Assembly (NCBI GenBank): GCA_028818695.1
Contig: JAPPNK010000029.1
Span: 163,450-227,449 of the forward strand
DNA: 64,000 nt
Direction: 5' to 3'
Source of the DNA: Candidatus Poribacteria bacterium
Lineage (GTDB): Bacteria; Poribacteria; WGA-4E; GCA-2687025
Positions 54,658 to 62,563 of the stretch are shown in pieces. The notes beneath the pieces were generated by a model. The model was not told the origin of the DNA. It did no database searches and saw only the letters and a list, made by a program, of their open reading frames with translations. Made by a program: the position numbers and the translations under genes. Position 1 is the stretch's first letter; each line of letters starts with the position of its first letter.

Positions 54658-55881
54658 TCATTCTTTGGGCGCGTCCGCCTCCTCCGGATTCGCATACGAG
54701 ACGCGCCAGATCTTGTCGCCGCCATCCTCCAAAATGAGCAGCGACCCGTCCAACAGCTGCGCCAATCCGACAGGGCGCCCCCATACCTCTTTGGAGTCCG
54801 GGTTCACGCTCCATCCTGAAATAAAGTCTTCGTAGCTGCCGACAGCGGTTCCGTCCGGGTTCATATGCGCGCGGATGATCTTGTAGCCTGTGCGGCGGGC
54901 GCGGTTCCATGAGCCATGCAGCGCGACGAGCAGCTCGCCTTCATATTTCGCCGGGAACATGCCGCCCGTATAAAACAGCAGACCAAGCGCCGCCGAATGC
55001 GACTGTATGAGAACATCCGGAACAAGCGTCTTCTCGACCAGGTCCATCCTCTTCCCGTTGAGCCGCGGGTCCGCGTTTGGACCGATGTAGGCGTAGGGCC
55101 AGCCGTAAAATCCGCCGTCCTGGATGGAGGTTACATAGTCGGGCGGCAGATCGTCTCCGAGGCCGTCCCGCTCGTTCACCGTCGTCCAGAGCGCGCCCGT
55201 CGCCGGATGAAAACGCAGCCCGACAGCGTTCCGCAGACCGGACGCATAGACGCGCCCGCCGCTGCCGTCCGGGTTATACTCCATCACCGTCGCGCGCGGC
55301 AGCGGCTCCTCGTCAATGTTCGATCTGGAACCGATGGAAACATACATCTTGGAGCCGTCCGGCGAAAAGATGACGTCGCGCGTCCAGTGTCCGCCTGTCG
55401 GGATGTCCGGCACGACAACCTCCAGCTCGCCTTCCGCCTTCTCTTGCCCAGGCGCATACGGCAAACGAACGACGTTGTGCGTGTTCGCAATGTAAAGATA
55501 GCCGTTGTGAACGTCAATGCCGAAGGGGCGCTGAAGGCCTGTCAAAAACTCGGAGCGGAACTCCGCTTTGCCGTCGTTGTCGGCGTCGCGCAGGAGCGTT
55601 ACCTTTCCGCCGCCCGACTCGACGACCAAGACGTCGCCGTTCGGCGCGATGTACGCTTGCCGCGGCAGCCGAAACCCTTCAGCCCAAAGCTCCACTTTAA
55701 ACCCGTCCGGCATGGAAAGCCTGTCGACGTTCATTTTTGGAATGACGATCGGCGCGTTGTTGACCGAGTCGCTGTGAAACGGCTTCGGCAGGTCGGACGG
55801 ACGGATATGAATCGTTTCCGCGTATGCTGAAAGCGTCATGATGAACGCTAACAGGACAAGAAACGCATTTTTCTTAAGCAT
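54658..55881 (-). CDS. PQQ-dependent sugar dehydrogenase-like protein (sorbosone dehydrogenase family)
   Basis: A 407-residue exported beta-propeller. A signal peptide (about 1-21) is followed by VDRLSMPDGFKVELWAEG, PRQAYIAPNGDVLVVESGGGKVTLLRD, GGHWTRDVIFSPDGSKMYVSIGSRSN, GLRNAVGLRFHPATGALWTTVNERD and ALHGSWNRARRTGYK, all typical of glucose/sorbosone dehydrogenases. These use PQQ to oxidise sugars in the periplasm, though some relatives lack activity. ATG 55881 has AGGGG upstream. It overlaps the stop of the small upstream gene by 8 bases. Confidence 0.9.
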   Translation of the reverse strand: MLKKNAFLVLLAFIMTLSAYAETIHIRPSDLPKPFHSDSVNNAPIVIPKMNVDRLSMPDGFKVELWAEGFRLPRQAYIAPNGDVLVVESGGGKVTLLRDADNDGKAEFRSEFLTGLQRPFGIDVHNGYLYIANTHNVVRLPYAPGQEKAEGELEVVVPDIPTGGHWTRDVIFSPDGSKMYVSIGSRSNIDEEPLPRATVMEYNPDGSGGRVYASGLRNAVGLRFHPATGALWTTVNERDGLGDDLPPDYVTSIQDGGFYGWPYAYIGPNADPRLNGKRMDLVEKTLVPDVLIQSHSAALGLLFYTGGMFPAKYEGELLVALHGSWNRARRTGYKIIRAHMNPDGTAVGSYEDFISGWSVNPDSKEVWGRPVGLAQLLDGSLLILEDGGDKIWRVSYANPEEADAPKE

Positions 55882-56158
55882 GATCAACCCCTGTGACAAG
55901 AAACGCGACGCCGCCAGCCCGCATGAGCGCCTTGCAATACACCGTCAATACATTTCCCCCGCCAGACGTCCACAGCACAGGATCGCCCTCTTTCGGATAG
56001 GCGAGCAGCTGAACGTACGCAAAATCGGGCTGAGCGCCTTGATCGGGGTAGTCGTTAGAAACGCGGTCGACGCGCAGACGCGCGCGGCGAACCGGACCCT
56101 CATGCGGCAATGAAACGGACGCCGGCGCTCCGCGTATGCGCAATTTTGAAACTGCCAT
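55874..56158 (-). CDS. Small unrecognised beta-rich protein
   Basis: A 94-residue protein without a family I can name. It starts MAVSKLRIRGAPASVSL and contains alternating hydrophobic strands (ARLRVDRVSNDYPD, FAYVQLLAY, VLTVYCKALM). ATG 56158 has AGAGGCG just before it; the frame extends upstream into the TPR gene without support. It sits between a TPR protein gene (16 bases upstream) and the sorbosone-dehydrogenase-like gene (8-base overlap), so the three form an operon. Confidence 0.65.
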   Translation of the reverse strand: MAVSKLRIRGAPASVSLPHEGPVRRARLRVDRVSNDYPDQGAQPDFAYVQLLAYPKEGDPVLWTSGGGNVLTVYCKALMRAGGVAFLVTGVDHA

Positions 56159-56174
56159 TGTAACGCCTCTGATG

Positions 56175-56498
56175 TTAAAACTCGTCCAGTTGATCAAGCG
56201 CATCCCGCGCCTCGTTTTTGACGCGCAGATCGCCGTTCGCTGTCGCATGCTTCGCCGACTGCTCAAACGCCCCGCGCGCCTTCTCTTCGTCGTCCGCGCC
56301 GAGATGCGCCCTGCCGAGCTCCAACCATGCCGCGCTGTAACCTTTATCCAGCTCGACCGCTTTTTTCAGAGCCTTCTGCGCCTCTTCAAAACGCTCCTCG
56401 TCCAGGTATAATTTCCCCAGAGTAAAAAACAACATCGGATCGTCTGGGTCTTGCTCTATGACCTCTAAAATCAGCTGCTCGCGCGTTTGGTCAACCAT
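56175..56498 (-). CDS. Small TPR-repeat protein
   Basis: A 107-residue cytoplasmic protein made of two tetratricopeptide repeats and part of a third: PMLFFTLGKLYLDEERFEEAQKALKKAVELD and SAAWLELGRAHLGADDEEKARGAFEQSAKHA match the TPR consensus. Such proteins are adaptors. GAGGAG precedes the ATG. It is the first gene of the operon that ends with the sorbosone-dehydrogenase-like protein, and it is divergent from the glycosyltransferase gene. Confidence 0.85.
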   Translation of the reverse strand: MVDQTREQLILEVIEQDPDDPMLFFTLGKLYLDEERFEEAQKALKKAVELDKGYSAAWLELGRAHLGADDEEKARGAFEQSAKHATANGDLRVKNEARDALDQLDEF

Positions 56499-56579
56499 AT
56501 CAACTCCTCGCCGTCGAATGAACCTCAGGCGTTACGATACGCTTCCTGACGCGCGAATGCAACCGACGCGCCGACGCGC

Positions 56580-57641
56580 ATGAACTGGCGGCGCATTCTT
56601 CTCATAAGGAGCGACAGGCTGGGCGACATGGTCTGCGCGCTCCCCGCCATCGACGCGCTGCGCGCCGCCCGCCCCGACGCCAAGATCGACCTGCTTGCCA
56701 GTCCGCTGAACGCGCAGCTGGCAGAGGAGAGGCCGTCCGTCTCGGAGATTCTGCTGGACGGCGGCGAGCCGCTCCCGCGTTTGATTCGGCGGCTGCGCTC
56801 TCGGCGGTATGACGCCGTCTTTGCGCTTCAATCCTGCGCGCGAACGCATCTCATCGCGGGGCTGTCTGGGGCGCGGGAGCGGTTCGGCTATACGGGCAAA
56901 CGGTTCCATCGGCTGTTGACGCGAACGCTCCCCGGCGGCGGGCCGGACGAAGCGATCCATGAAACGGAGCGGAACCTGCGGCTTCTGGAAGCGGCGGGCG
57001 TTCAACCGTCCAACCGCATCCCGCGCCTGACGCTGAACGAGCAGGAGCATGCGTTTGCGGAGAAATGGCTCCAAAAACGCGGCTTAGAAACGAACGCGGC
57101 GTTGATCGGAGCGCACCCAGGGGCAAGCGACCCGTCGCGGCAATACCCTGTTGAGCGGTTTGCATTCGCGGCGGACGCCCTAGCAAAACGCGCGGACGGC
57201 GCGGCGCTGATCGCGTTCGCCGGCCCAGCGGACATCGCAGAGGCGCGCCGTTTCGTTGAGGCAGCCGCAACGCGCGCCGAAATCGCCCAGAACATGTCGA
57301 TACGCGAAGCGGCGGCGCTCATGAGCCGATGCCGCCTGCTGTTCGTCAACGCTTCTGGACCGATGCATATCGCGGGGGCGTTGAACGTTCCGCTTGTCGC
57401 CGTTTTTGGACCGACCGACCCTAGACGGTGGGGTCCTGTCGGGTCGGTCAATCGCGTTGTAGAGCCGAGCGCGCTGAATGAAAACGCCAGCCCGCGGCAG
57501 CGGCGTCGACAAACGCGCGCGCGGCGCATTGAAGATGTAAAGGCGGAGGCGGTCGCGGAGGCGGGGATCAGCCTGTATGAGGAAACGGAAGGCGCGCTAG
57601 ACCTCCGTTGTCAAATGCTGCTAGACCGACCTCATGCGTAA
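56580..57641 (+). CDS. Glycosyltransferase family 9 (heptosyltransferase-like)
   Basis: A 353-residue GT9 enzyme, expected to add heptose or another sugar to the LPS core from an ADP-sugar at the inner face of the membrane. Motifs are ILLIRSDRLGDMVCALPAIDALR at the start, IGAHPGASDPSRQYPVERF for the nucleotide sugar, and MSRCRLLFVNASGPMHIAGALNVPLVAVFGPTDPRRWGPVG at the C-terminal domain, with the D/H pair that binds the donor. It agrees with a Gram-negative envelope and the lipid A genes at the end of the window. It is transcribed alone. Confidence 0.92.
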   Translation: MNWRRILLIRSDRLGDMVCALPAIDALRAARPDAKIDLLASPLNAQLAEERPSVSEILLDGGEPLPRLIRRLRSRRYDAVFALQSCARTHLIAGLSGARERFGYTGKRFHRLLTRTLPGGGPDEAIHETERNLRLLEAAGVQPSNRIPRLTLNEQEHAFAEKWLQKRGLETNAALIGAHPGASDPSRQYPVERFAFAADALAKRADGAALIAFAGPADIAEARRFVEAAATRAEIAQNMSIREAAALMSRCRLLFVNASGPMHIAGALNVPLVAVFGPTDPRRWGPVGSVNRVVEPSALNENASPRQRRRQTRARRIEDVKAEAVAEAGISLYEETEGALDLRCQMLLDRPHA

Positions 57642-57705
57642 AGTTGGGACATTTGAACGAGTGATCGCTCTATTTACAGGAAGAGGCGCCGCCAACCAGG
57701 CAGTC

Positions 57706-57725
57706 ATTCCCGCGCAAGCGGGAAT
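57706..57725. repeat. ATTCCC-N8-GGGAAT palindrome (dRS3-like)
   Basis: ATTCCC GCGCAAGC GGGAAT with CAGTC and CCAGAGG flanks, another intact copy of the dispersed 20-base palindrome. It lies in the 315-base gap between the GT9 gene and the tandem paralogues, which also contains a gene remnant at its right-hand end. Confidence 0.8.
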
Positions 57726-57869
57726 CCAGAGGCGCCGCAGAAACCGTCCGCGTTCGCCAGGTGGAATGTCCTAACTAAAGCGCTAAGGTCAGCTGCTAGA
57801 CAGGCTTGTAGGAAGCGGGGTTGTGAAGGCGCGCAAGCGTTTCGTCGGCTTTAGGCGCGTCGCCTGCGA

Positions 57870-57925
57870 TCAGGGAGTAACGCCGCGCCAAGAATCCAGT
57901 ACGCTCGTTTAGATGGATCCACCGC
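57870..57925 (-). pseudogene. 5' remnant of a third copy of the tandem membrane-anchored gene
   Basis: On the minus strand, this stretch matches the first 18 or so codons of the two genes to the right: the part coding KRAYWVLG is nearly identical at DNA level (CGAGCGTACTGGATTCTTGG against CGAGCGTACTGGGTTCTTGG). The start codon has been lost and an in-frame stop TAA stands just before the matching part. The sequence between it and the next gene (about 57925-57956) matches the 38-base spacer between the two intact copies. It is therefore the broken start of a third tandem copy. Confidence 0.65.
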
Positions 57926-57956
57926 TCATTCTCCTTTTGGGGAAGAATCCCATACG

Positions 57957-58841
57957 TCATCGCCAACTTTCTTTCATCATCTCTATCTCCTCTTCTGAGA
58001 ACCCTGAAAGGTCCGGCTCCGAATCGGCGAGAACGTACTCTTTTGTTCCGCCGCTTGGGAGATCCACGGAACGCACAAGAGAGCCGTCGCTTTTGCGGCG
58101 GTAGTATGTGATCTGAAGCCCGCTGTCAAACTTGATGGTTCCCATACTAGAACTGCCAGAATAGCTAGTACTTGGAACGGTATGCATGTTCTGTTCGTTA
58201 ATGGCAACGTGTTCTTCCAAGAGCGCGTTGTACCGCTCAACGAAGTTTGGAGCGACATAGACGACCTTTCCTTCATCAATCTCTTGGCGGATGTAATCGC
58301 CTTTTGGCTCTCTGGAAAGAAGCCCATCCTCTACAGCCTTCAACATCTCTTCCTCTAACTCGCTCACACGCCGGCGAGCCGCTTCGGTGGGGCGGTATAT
58401 TTTCCCAAACCCTTCTTCTCGCTGAACGATACCGACCTCCATAAGATCGTCTCCGTAGTGAGAATCCCAGTGAGAATAGTCTTCTCTCCAATCTTCTGGA
58501 GGTTCGCCTACGCCGCCGGCAACATCGTATAAAATGGAAGGCTTATGTGCAGAGAGCGATTCGTCAGCGTCAACGTTTTGCTGCGTTTCCGCTCCATGTT
58601 GGCGATTCTGATCACTCTTAGGCTCAGACGTTTCCGCCGTTTCGATGCGCGGAGTTTGCAGATTTTCTTGCTTCGGTTGGACGCGCGGACTCTGACCTGC
58701 CTCATCCAAGAGAGCGGTACCTCGCCCGTCATCTGTATCTGTATCTCCGCCGTTTGAAACAACGGAAACATAAATGACGACCGCAATCAGCGCCAGCAAT
58801 CCCATGCCAAGAACCCAGTACGCTCGCTTCGTTCGATTCAT
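57957..58841 (-). CDS. Membrane-anchored protein of unknown function, tandem paralogue A
   Basis: A 294-residue protein with one membrane helix near the N-terminus (about 9-29, YWVLGMGLLALIAVVIYVSVV) preceded by a basic stretch, so the rest should lie outside the cytoplasm. A low-complexity Asp/Glu/Gln-rich linker (about 30-95) leads to a globular domain with RRRVSELEEEMLKAVEDGLL and RYNALLEEHVAINEQ, probably helical, and a C-terminal strand region with TYYRRKSDGSLVRSVDLPSGGTKEYV. I do not recognise the family. It is a close copy of the gene just upstream (58880-59728), differing mainly in the linker, where it has about 12 extra residues. Confidence 0.78.
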   Translation of the reverse strand: MNRTKRAYWVLGMGLLALIAVVIYVSVVSNGGDTDTDDGRGTALLDEAGQSPRVQPKQENLQTPRIETAETSEPKSDQNRQHGAETQQNVDADESLSAHKPSILYDVAGGVGEPPEDWREDYSHWDSHYGDDLMEVGIVQREEGFGKIYRPTEAARRRVSELEEEMLKAVEDGLLSREPKGDYIRQEIDEGKVVYVAPNFVERYNALLEEHVAINEQNMHTVPSTSYSGSSSMGTIKFDSGLQITYYRRKSDGSLVRSVDLPSGGTKEYVLADSEPDLSGFSEEEIEMMKESWR

Positions 58842-58879
58842 CGCTCATTCTCTTTTTGGGAGGGGAAGAATCCCATACG

Positions 58880-59728
58880 TCATCGCCAACTTTTTTTTAT
58901 CATCTCTATCTCCTCATCCGAGAATCCTGAAAGGTCCGGCTCCGAATCGGCGAGAACATACTCTTTTGTTCCGCCGCTTGGGAGATCCACGGAACGCACA
59001 AGAGAGCCATCGCCCTTGCGGCGATAGTAGTCAATCTGAAGCCCGCTGTCAAACTTGATGGTTCCCAAACTAGGAGTGGAAGAATAGCCAGCTTTTGGAA
59101 CGGTATGCATGTGCTGTTCGTTAATGGCAACGTATTCTTCCAAGAGCGCGTTGTACTGGTCAACAAAGTTTGGAGCGACATAGACGACCTTTCCTGCCTC
59201 AATTTCTTGGCGGATGTAGTCGCCTTTTGGCTCTCTGGAAAGAAGACCATCCTCGGCAGCTTTCAACATCTCTTCCTCTAACTCGCTCTCACGCCGGCGA
59301 GCCGCTTCGGTGGGGCGGTATATTATATCAATCCCTTCTTCTCGCTCGATCATACCGACCTTCACAAGCTCGTCTCCGAAGTTAGAATCCCAGTGAGAAT
59401 AGTCTTCTTTCCAATCTTCTGGAGGTTCGCCGACGCCGCCGGCGACATCGTATAAAATGGCTGGGGGGATTTCAGAGAGCGATTCGTCAGCGTCAACGTT
59501 TTGCTGCGTTTCCGCTTCATGTTGGCGGTTCTGATCATTCTTAGGCTCAGACGTTTCCGCCGTTTCGATGCGCGAACTTTGACCCGCCTCATCCAAGAGA
59601 GCGGTACTTCGCCCGTCATCTGTATCTGTATCTCCGCCGTTTGAAACAACGGAAACGTAAATGACGACCGCAACCAGCGCCAGCAATCCCATGCCAAGAA
59701 CCCAGTACGCTCGCTTCGTTCGATTCAT
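58880..59728 (-). CDS. Membrane-anchored protein of unknown function, tandem paralogue B
   Basis: A 282-residue near-copy of the next gene downstream: the same N-terminal membrane helix, acidic linker, helical RRRESELEEEMLKAAEDGLL segment, and end region with DYYRRKGDGSLVRSVDL. Differences are scattered substitutions and a shorter linker. Only 38 bases separate the two genes. No enzymatic motif is visible. The copies have stayed intact and full length, suggesting that both are functional. An extracytoplasmic structural or regulatory role is possible, but this is a guess. Confidence 0.78.
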   Translation of the reverse strand: MNRTKRAYWVLGMGLLALVAVVIYVSVVSNGGDTDTDDGRSTALLDEAGQSSRIETAETSEPKNDQNRQHEAETQQNVDADESLSEIPPAILYDVAGGVGEPPEDWKEDYSHWDSNFGDELVKVGMIEREEGIDIIYRPTEAARRRESELEEEMLKAAEDGLLSREPKGDYIRQEIEAGKVVYVAPNFVDQYNALLEEYVAINEQHMHTVPKAGYSSTPSLGTIKFDSGLQIDYYRRKGDGSLVRSVDLPSGGTKEYVLADSEPDLSGFSDEEIEMIKKSWR

Positions 59729-59883
59729 CGTTCACTCTCCTTCCGTTTGCGCGAAGTTCTAAAGCATTTGCCGCCTCTTTACAGACCGCATGGGTATCTT
59801 AACATGAGCCGCAAGCCGTTCGCAAGCGATTCGGCAACACTTTCGCCGCTCATGGCAAAACTTCAACCAAGCCTTTAAAGGCG

Positions 59884-60858
59884 TCAGCCCTTGAAGGTCG
59901 TCTCCAAGACGGCGCGCTTGTCGTTCGCCTCCCGCGCCAAGAGCGACACCTCCAGCGATTTCACCGCGTCCGCGTAATCGACGCGCAGCGCCGAGCGGTC
60001 CCCCGTTTTGACGGCGTCGATAAACGCGCGGTCTTCCGACTCGTACATGTTGTTGTTCGGGTCGAACTCATGCGACTCGCCGCCTGCATGGACGCGCGTC
60101 TTGCCGTAGGTGAACTCTGCCGTGTAGCCTTTCGCAAAGATGTCGAGACCCGTCTTGAAGCCGCGCCCCAGCATGCATGCCGACATGACCGCCCCGACGG
60201 CGCCGTTTTCAAAAAACAGATGCGCGATGGAGACGTTCTCAATGTCCGCCGAGTCGTCCAGCGGCGTCTGCGCGGCAAACGCCCCGCCCACCGCCGCGAC
60301 ATCTCCGACCAGATACCGCGCCGTGTCGACGATATGCGTCGTCTGCTCCACGAGCTGCCCGCCCGACTTATTCAGCTGCCGCCACCAGCCGCCCGGCGCC
60401 CCGCCCATGTAGTACCCCAGCGCCATGTCGATCTGGACGCCCTCCAGCGTTCGCGCGACATCGTCCACCGTGCTGAGGTAGCGCACGCAGTAGCCGACCG
60501 TGTTGAGAATGCCCGCGTCCCGTATCGCCTCATGCTTGCGTACCGCCGGCTCCATATGCAGCTCCACCGGTTTTTCAACAAACAGAGCCGTCCCCGCCGC
60601 CGCGATCTCTTCTTCAATTTGCCCATGCGCAAACGGCGGAACGCACACATAGACAGCGTCCAGCTCCTCCGCCGACAGCATCTCTCGGTAGTCCGTGTAG
60701 GCGTTTGCGACGCCGAACGCTTCGGCGCGCCCTTTTAATCGCCCCTCGTCAATGTCGCACAGCGCAGCGAGCTCCGCGTCCTCAAAGCCGTTCAGTATGT
60801 TGAGATGCCCTCCCGCGACGCCGCCGACGCCGATAAAACCTACGCGCGCTTGATCCAT
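59884..60858 (-). CDS. Gfo/Idh/MocA family oxidoreductase
   Basis: A 324-residue NAD(P)-dependent dehydrogenase. ARVGFIGVGGVAGGHLNIL is the Rossmann loop, VPPFAHGQIEEE and LFVEKPVELHME the family signature, and LVEQTTHIVDTARYL is in the second domain with the catalytic-site His. ATG 60858 has AAGGGA upstream; the extension to 60903 is not supported. It follows lpxI by 80 bases on the same strand. Substrate unknown. Confidence 0.92.
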   Translation of the reverse strand: MDQARVGFIGVGGVAGGHLNILNGFEDAELAALCDIDEGRLKGRAEAFGVANAYTDYREMLSAEELDAVYVCVPPFAHGQIEEEIAAAGTALFVEKPVELHMEPAVRKHEAIRDAGILNTVGYCVRYLSTVDDVARTLEGVQIDMALGYYMGGAPGGWWRQLNKSGGQLVEQTTHIVDTARYLVGDVAAVGGAFAAQTPLDDSADIENVSIAHLFFENGAVGAVMSACMLGRGFKTGLDIFAKGYTAEFTYGKTRVHAGGESHEFDPNNNMYESEDRAFIDAVKTGDRSALRVDYADAVKSLEVSLLAREANDKRAVLETTFKG

Positions 60859-60938
60859 ACAGAAGTCCCTTCTGGTTCGGATTTTAAAATGAACGTATGT
60901 CAACGCGCGGCTATCCTACCGAAATCGGCGCCGCGCGT

Positions 60939-61757
60939 CTAGTTAGAGGGAGCAAGGGCAAGAACAACGATGCCGGCGCGGTCCGCTTTTTGGGCAAAAG
61001 CCTCGCGGTCCAGCATGAACACGCGCCCAGCTTCCAGCGCCAGCGCGTCCGCTTTCGCCTCGATAAGCGCGTCCAGCGTCTTCAACCCGACGGTCGGCGT
61101 GTCGAAACGGAAGTCATGGTCGGGTCGGCATGCCTTTCCGACGACGACGCCTTTGCCGGCGAGCTCTCCGCCTCGGCGAATGGCGGCGTCGGTCCCTTCC
61201 ATTCCTTCGATAGCGACCGGCGCGCCGCTCTTGACAACCGCCGTTTGGCCGATGTCCAGCGCGGCGGCTGAACGCGCCAGATGCAGGGCGTATTCGGCGT
61301 CGGCTCGCTGGGCGCGGGACGGCTTCCGCCGCGTCAAAACGCCCTTCGTCAGCGTCAGCGACGGGAGATAGGTTCGCTGGTCGGCGATCGTCATCCCCCG
61401 CGACTCAAACTCCGCGGCAATGGCTTCAAAGAGCGACTGGTCGCCGCGCGTCTTCGCTTTCGCCAGTATCTTCAACGCGAGCCAGTCGAGGCGGCGCGGT
61501 TTAAACAGCTCCGATTTCTGCGCCCCGCCGATGATCGCCAGCTCCGTTGCGCCCTGCGACTCAAAGATCGACATGATGCGGCTCGCCTTGCCGACCGCCG
61601 TACGCTCAAAAAACTCCGACCGCCGCTCCAGTTCAGGCTGCGGCTCATTTGAAATGGCGGCGACAATGAGAGGGCGGGAGCCGGCCGTTTCGCGCGCCAG
61701 AAGAACAGGAAGCTGTCCGCTGCCGGCGACAAGCCCCAGCGGTTTCGCGCGCTTCAT
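60939..61757 (-). CDS. lpxI: UDP-2,3-diacylglucosamine pyrophosphatase LpxI
   Basis: LpxI hydrolyses UDP-2,3-diacylglucosamine to lipid X in lipid A synthesis; it replaces LpxH in many lineages. The 272-residue protein of the DUF1009 family has GLVAGSGQLPVLLARE at the N-terminus, IIGGAQKSELFKP in the first domain, and the C-terminal domain with DIGQTAVVKSGAPVAIEGMEGTDAAIRRGGEL, VVVGKACRPDHDFRFDTPTVG. Its start overlaps the lpxA stop by ATGA, giving the order lpxC-fabZ, lpxA, lpxI. Confidence 0.95.
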   Translation of the reverse strand: MKRAKPLGLVAGSGQLPVLLARETAGSRPLIVAAISNEPQPELERRSEFFERTAVGKASRIMSIFESQGATELAIIGGAQKSELFKPRRLDWLALKILAKAKTRGDQSLFEAIAAEFESRGMTIADQRTYLPSLTLTKGVLTRRKPSRAQRADAEYALHLARSAAALDIGQTAVVKSGAPVAIEGMEGTDAAIRRGGELAGKGVVVGKACRPDHDFRFDTPTVGLKTLDALIEAKADALALEAGRVFMLDREAFAQKADRAGIVVLALAPSN

Positions 61758-62563
61758 TCAGCGGGAGCTCGACGGCGCACGCCCCGCTTCGATGAACGCA
61801 CAAACTGAATCAGATGCGCCGCATGCGGGTCTTCCCCCGCCGTCTCTTCCGCCTGATCAAGCGCGTCCGCCAACTTCAAATCGGAACGAAAAATCAAACG
61901 AAACGCCCGTTTCAACGCCGAAATCGACTCCTCCGGCACATCCGCCATCGGGTGGCTCTTCACAACGCCACGCCCAATCAGGTTCAGGCTGCGCGCCCAA
62001 GCGGGGTTGCCCTCCGTGAGGCTGTACGGCGGCGCATCCTGCGTCACCTTCGAGTATCCGCCGATCATGGAGCCGCGCCCGACGCGCACGAACTGATGAA
62101 ATCCGGCAAGCGCGCCGATGCGGCACGGTCCCTCAATTTCAACATGTCCGCCCAGCGACACAAAGTTCGCCATGATGATCCCGTCCCCGATAACGCAGTC
62201 ATGGGCGATGTTTGTCCAATGCATGAGCAGGTTGCCGTTTCCGATCATGGTCGCTTTTCCGTCGAAGGAGGAGGCGGAAATGGTTACATACTCGCGGATA
62301 ATGTTATGGTCTCCAATCACAGCTCTGCAGTCGCCGCCTTTAAATTTGAGGTCGACGGAGGAGTGGCCTATAGCGGCGCCCTGATGGATTCGACATTCCG
62401 AGCCGATCGTCGCCGCGCCGTGTATGCGCACATGCGAATCGATCCATGTGTTCTTGCCGATGGACGCGCCGGCGTCAACGATGCTGTAAGCTCCAATCTC
62501 GACGCCGTCTGCCAGTTTTGCATCGGGGCTGACGATGGCGGTAGGATGTATCTGGGAGCTCAT
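61754..62563 (-). CDS. lpxA: UDP-N-acetylglucosamine acyltransferase
   Basis: LpxA adds the first acyl chain to UDP-GlcNAc. The 269-residue protein starts IHPTAIVSPDAKLADGVEIG, the left-handed beta-helix hexapeptide pattern, with the catalytic His in NLLMHWTNIAHDCVIGDG and FVSLGGHVEIEG further on; the helical C-terminus has AYSKVTQD-like and EGNPAWARSLNLIG segments. It overlaps its neighbours by 4 bases on both sides. The acyl chain length is not predictable. Confidence 0.96.
   Translation of the reverse strand: MSSQIHPTAIVSPDAKLADGVEIGAYSIVDAGASIGKNTWIDSHVRIHGAATIGSECRIHQGAAIGHSSVDLKFKGGDCRAVIGDHNIIREYVTISASSFDGKATMIGNGNLLMHWTNIAHDCVIGDGIIMANFVSLGGHVEIEGPCRIGALAGFHQFVRVGRGSMIGGYSKVTQDAPPYSLTEGNPAWARSLNLIGRGVVKSHPMADVPEESISALKRAFRLIFRSDLKLADALDQAEETAGEDPHAAHLIQFVRSSKRGVRRRAPAE

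Noticed and set aside
28646-57725. Dispersed palindromes as part of a CRISPR array
   Set aside because: The copies are single, kilobases apart and palindromic, with no regular spacers and no cas genes.
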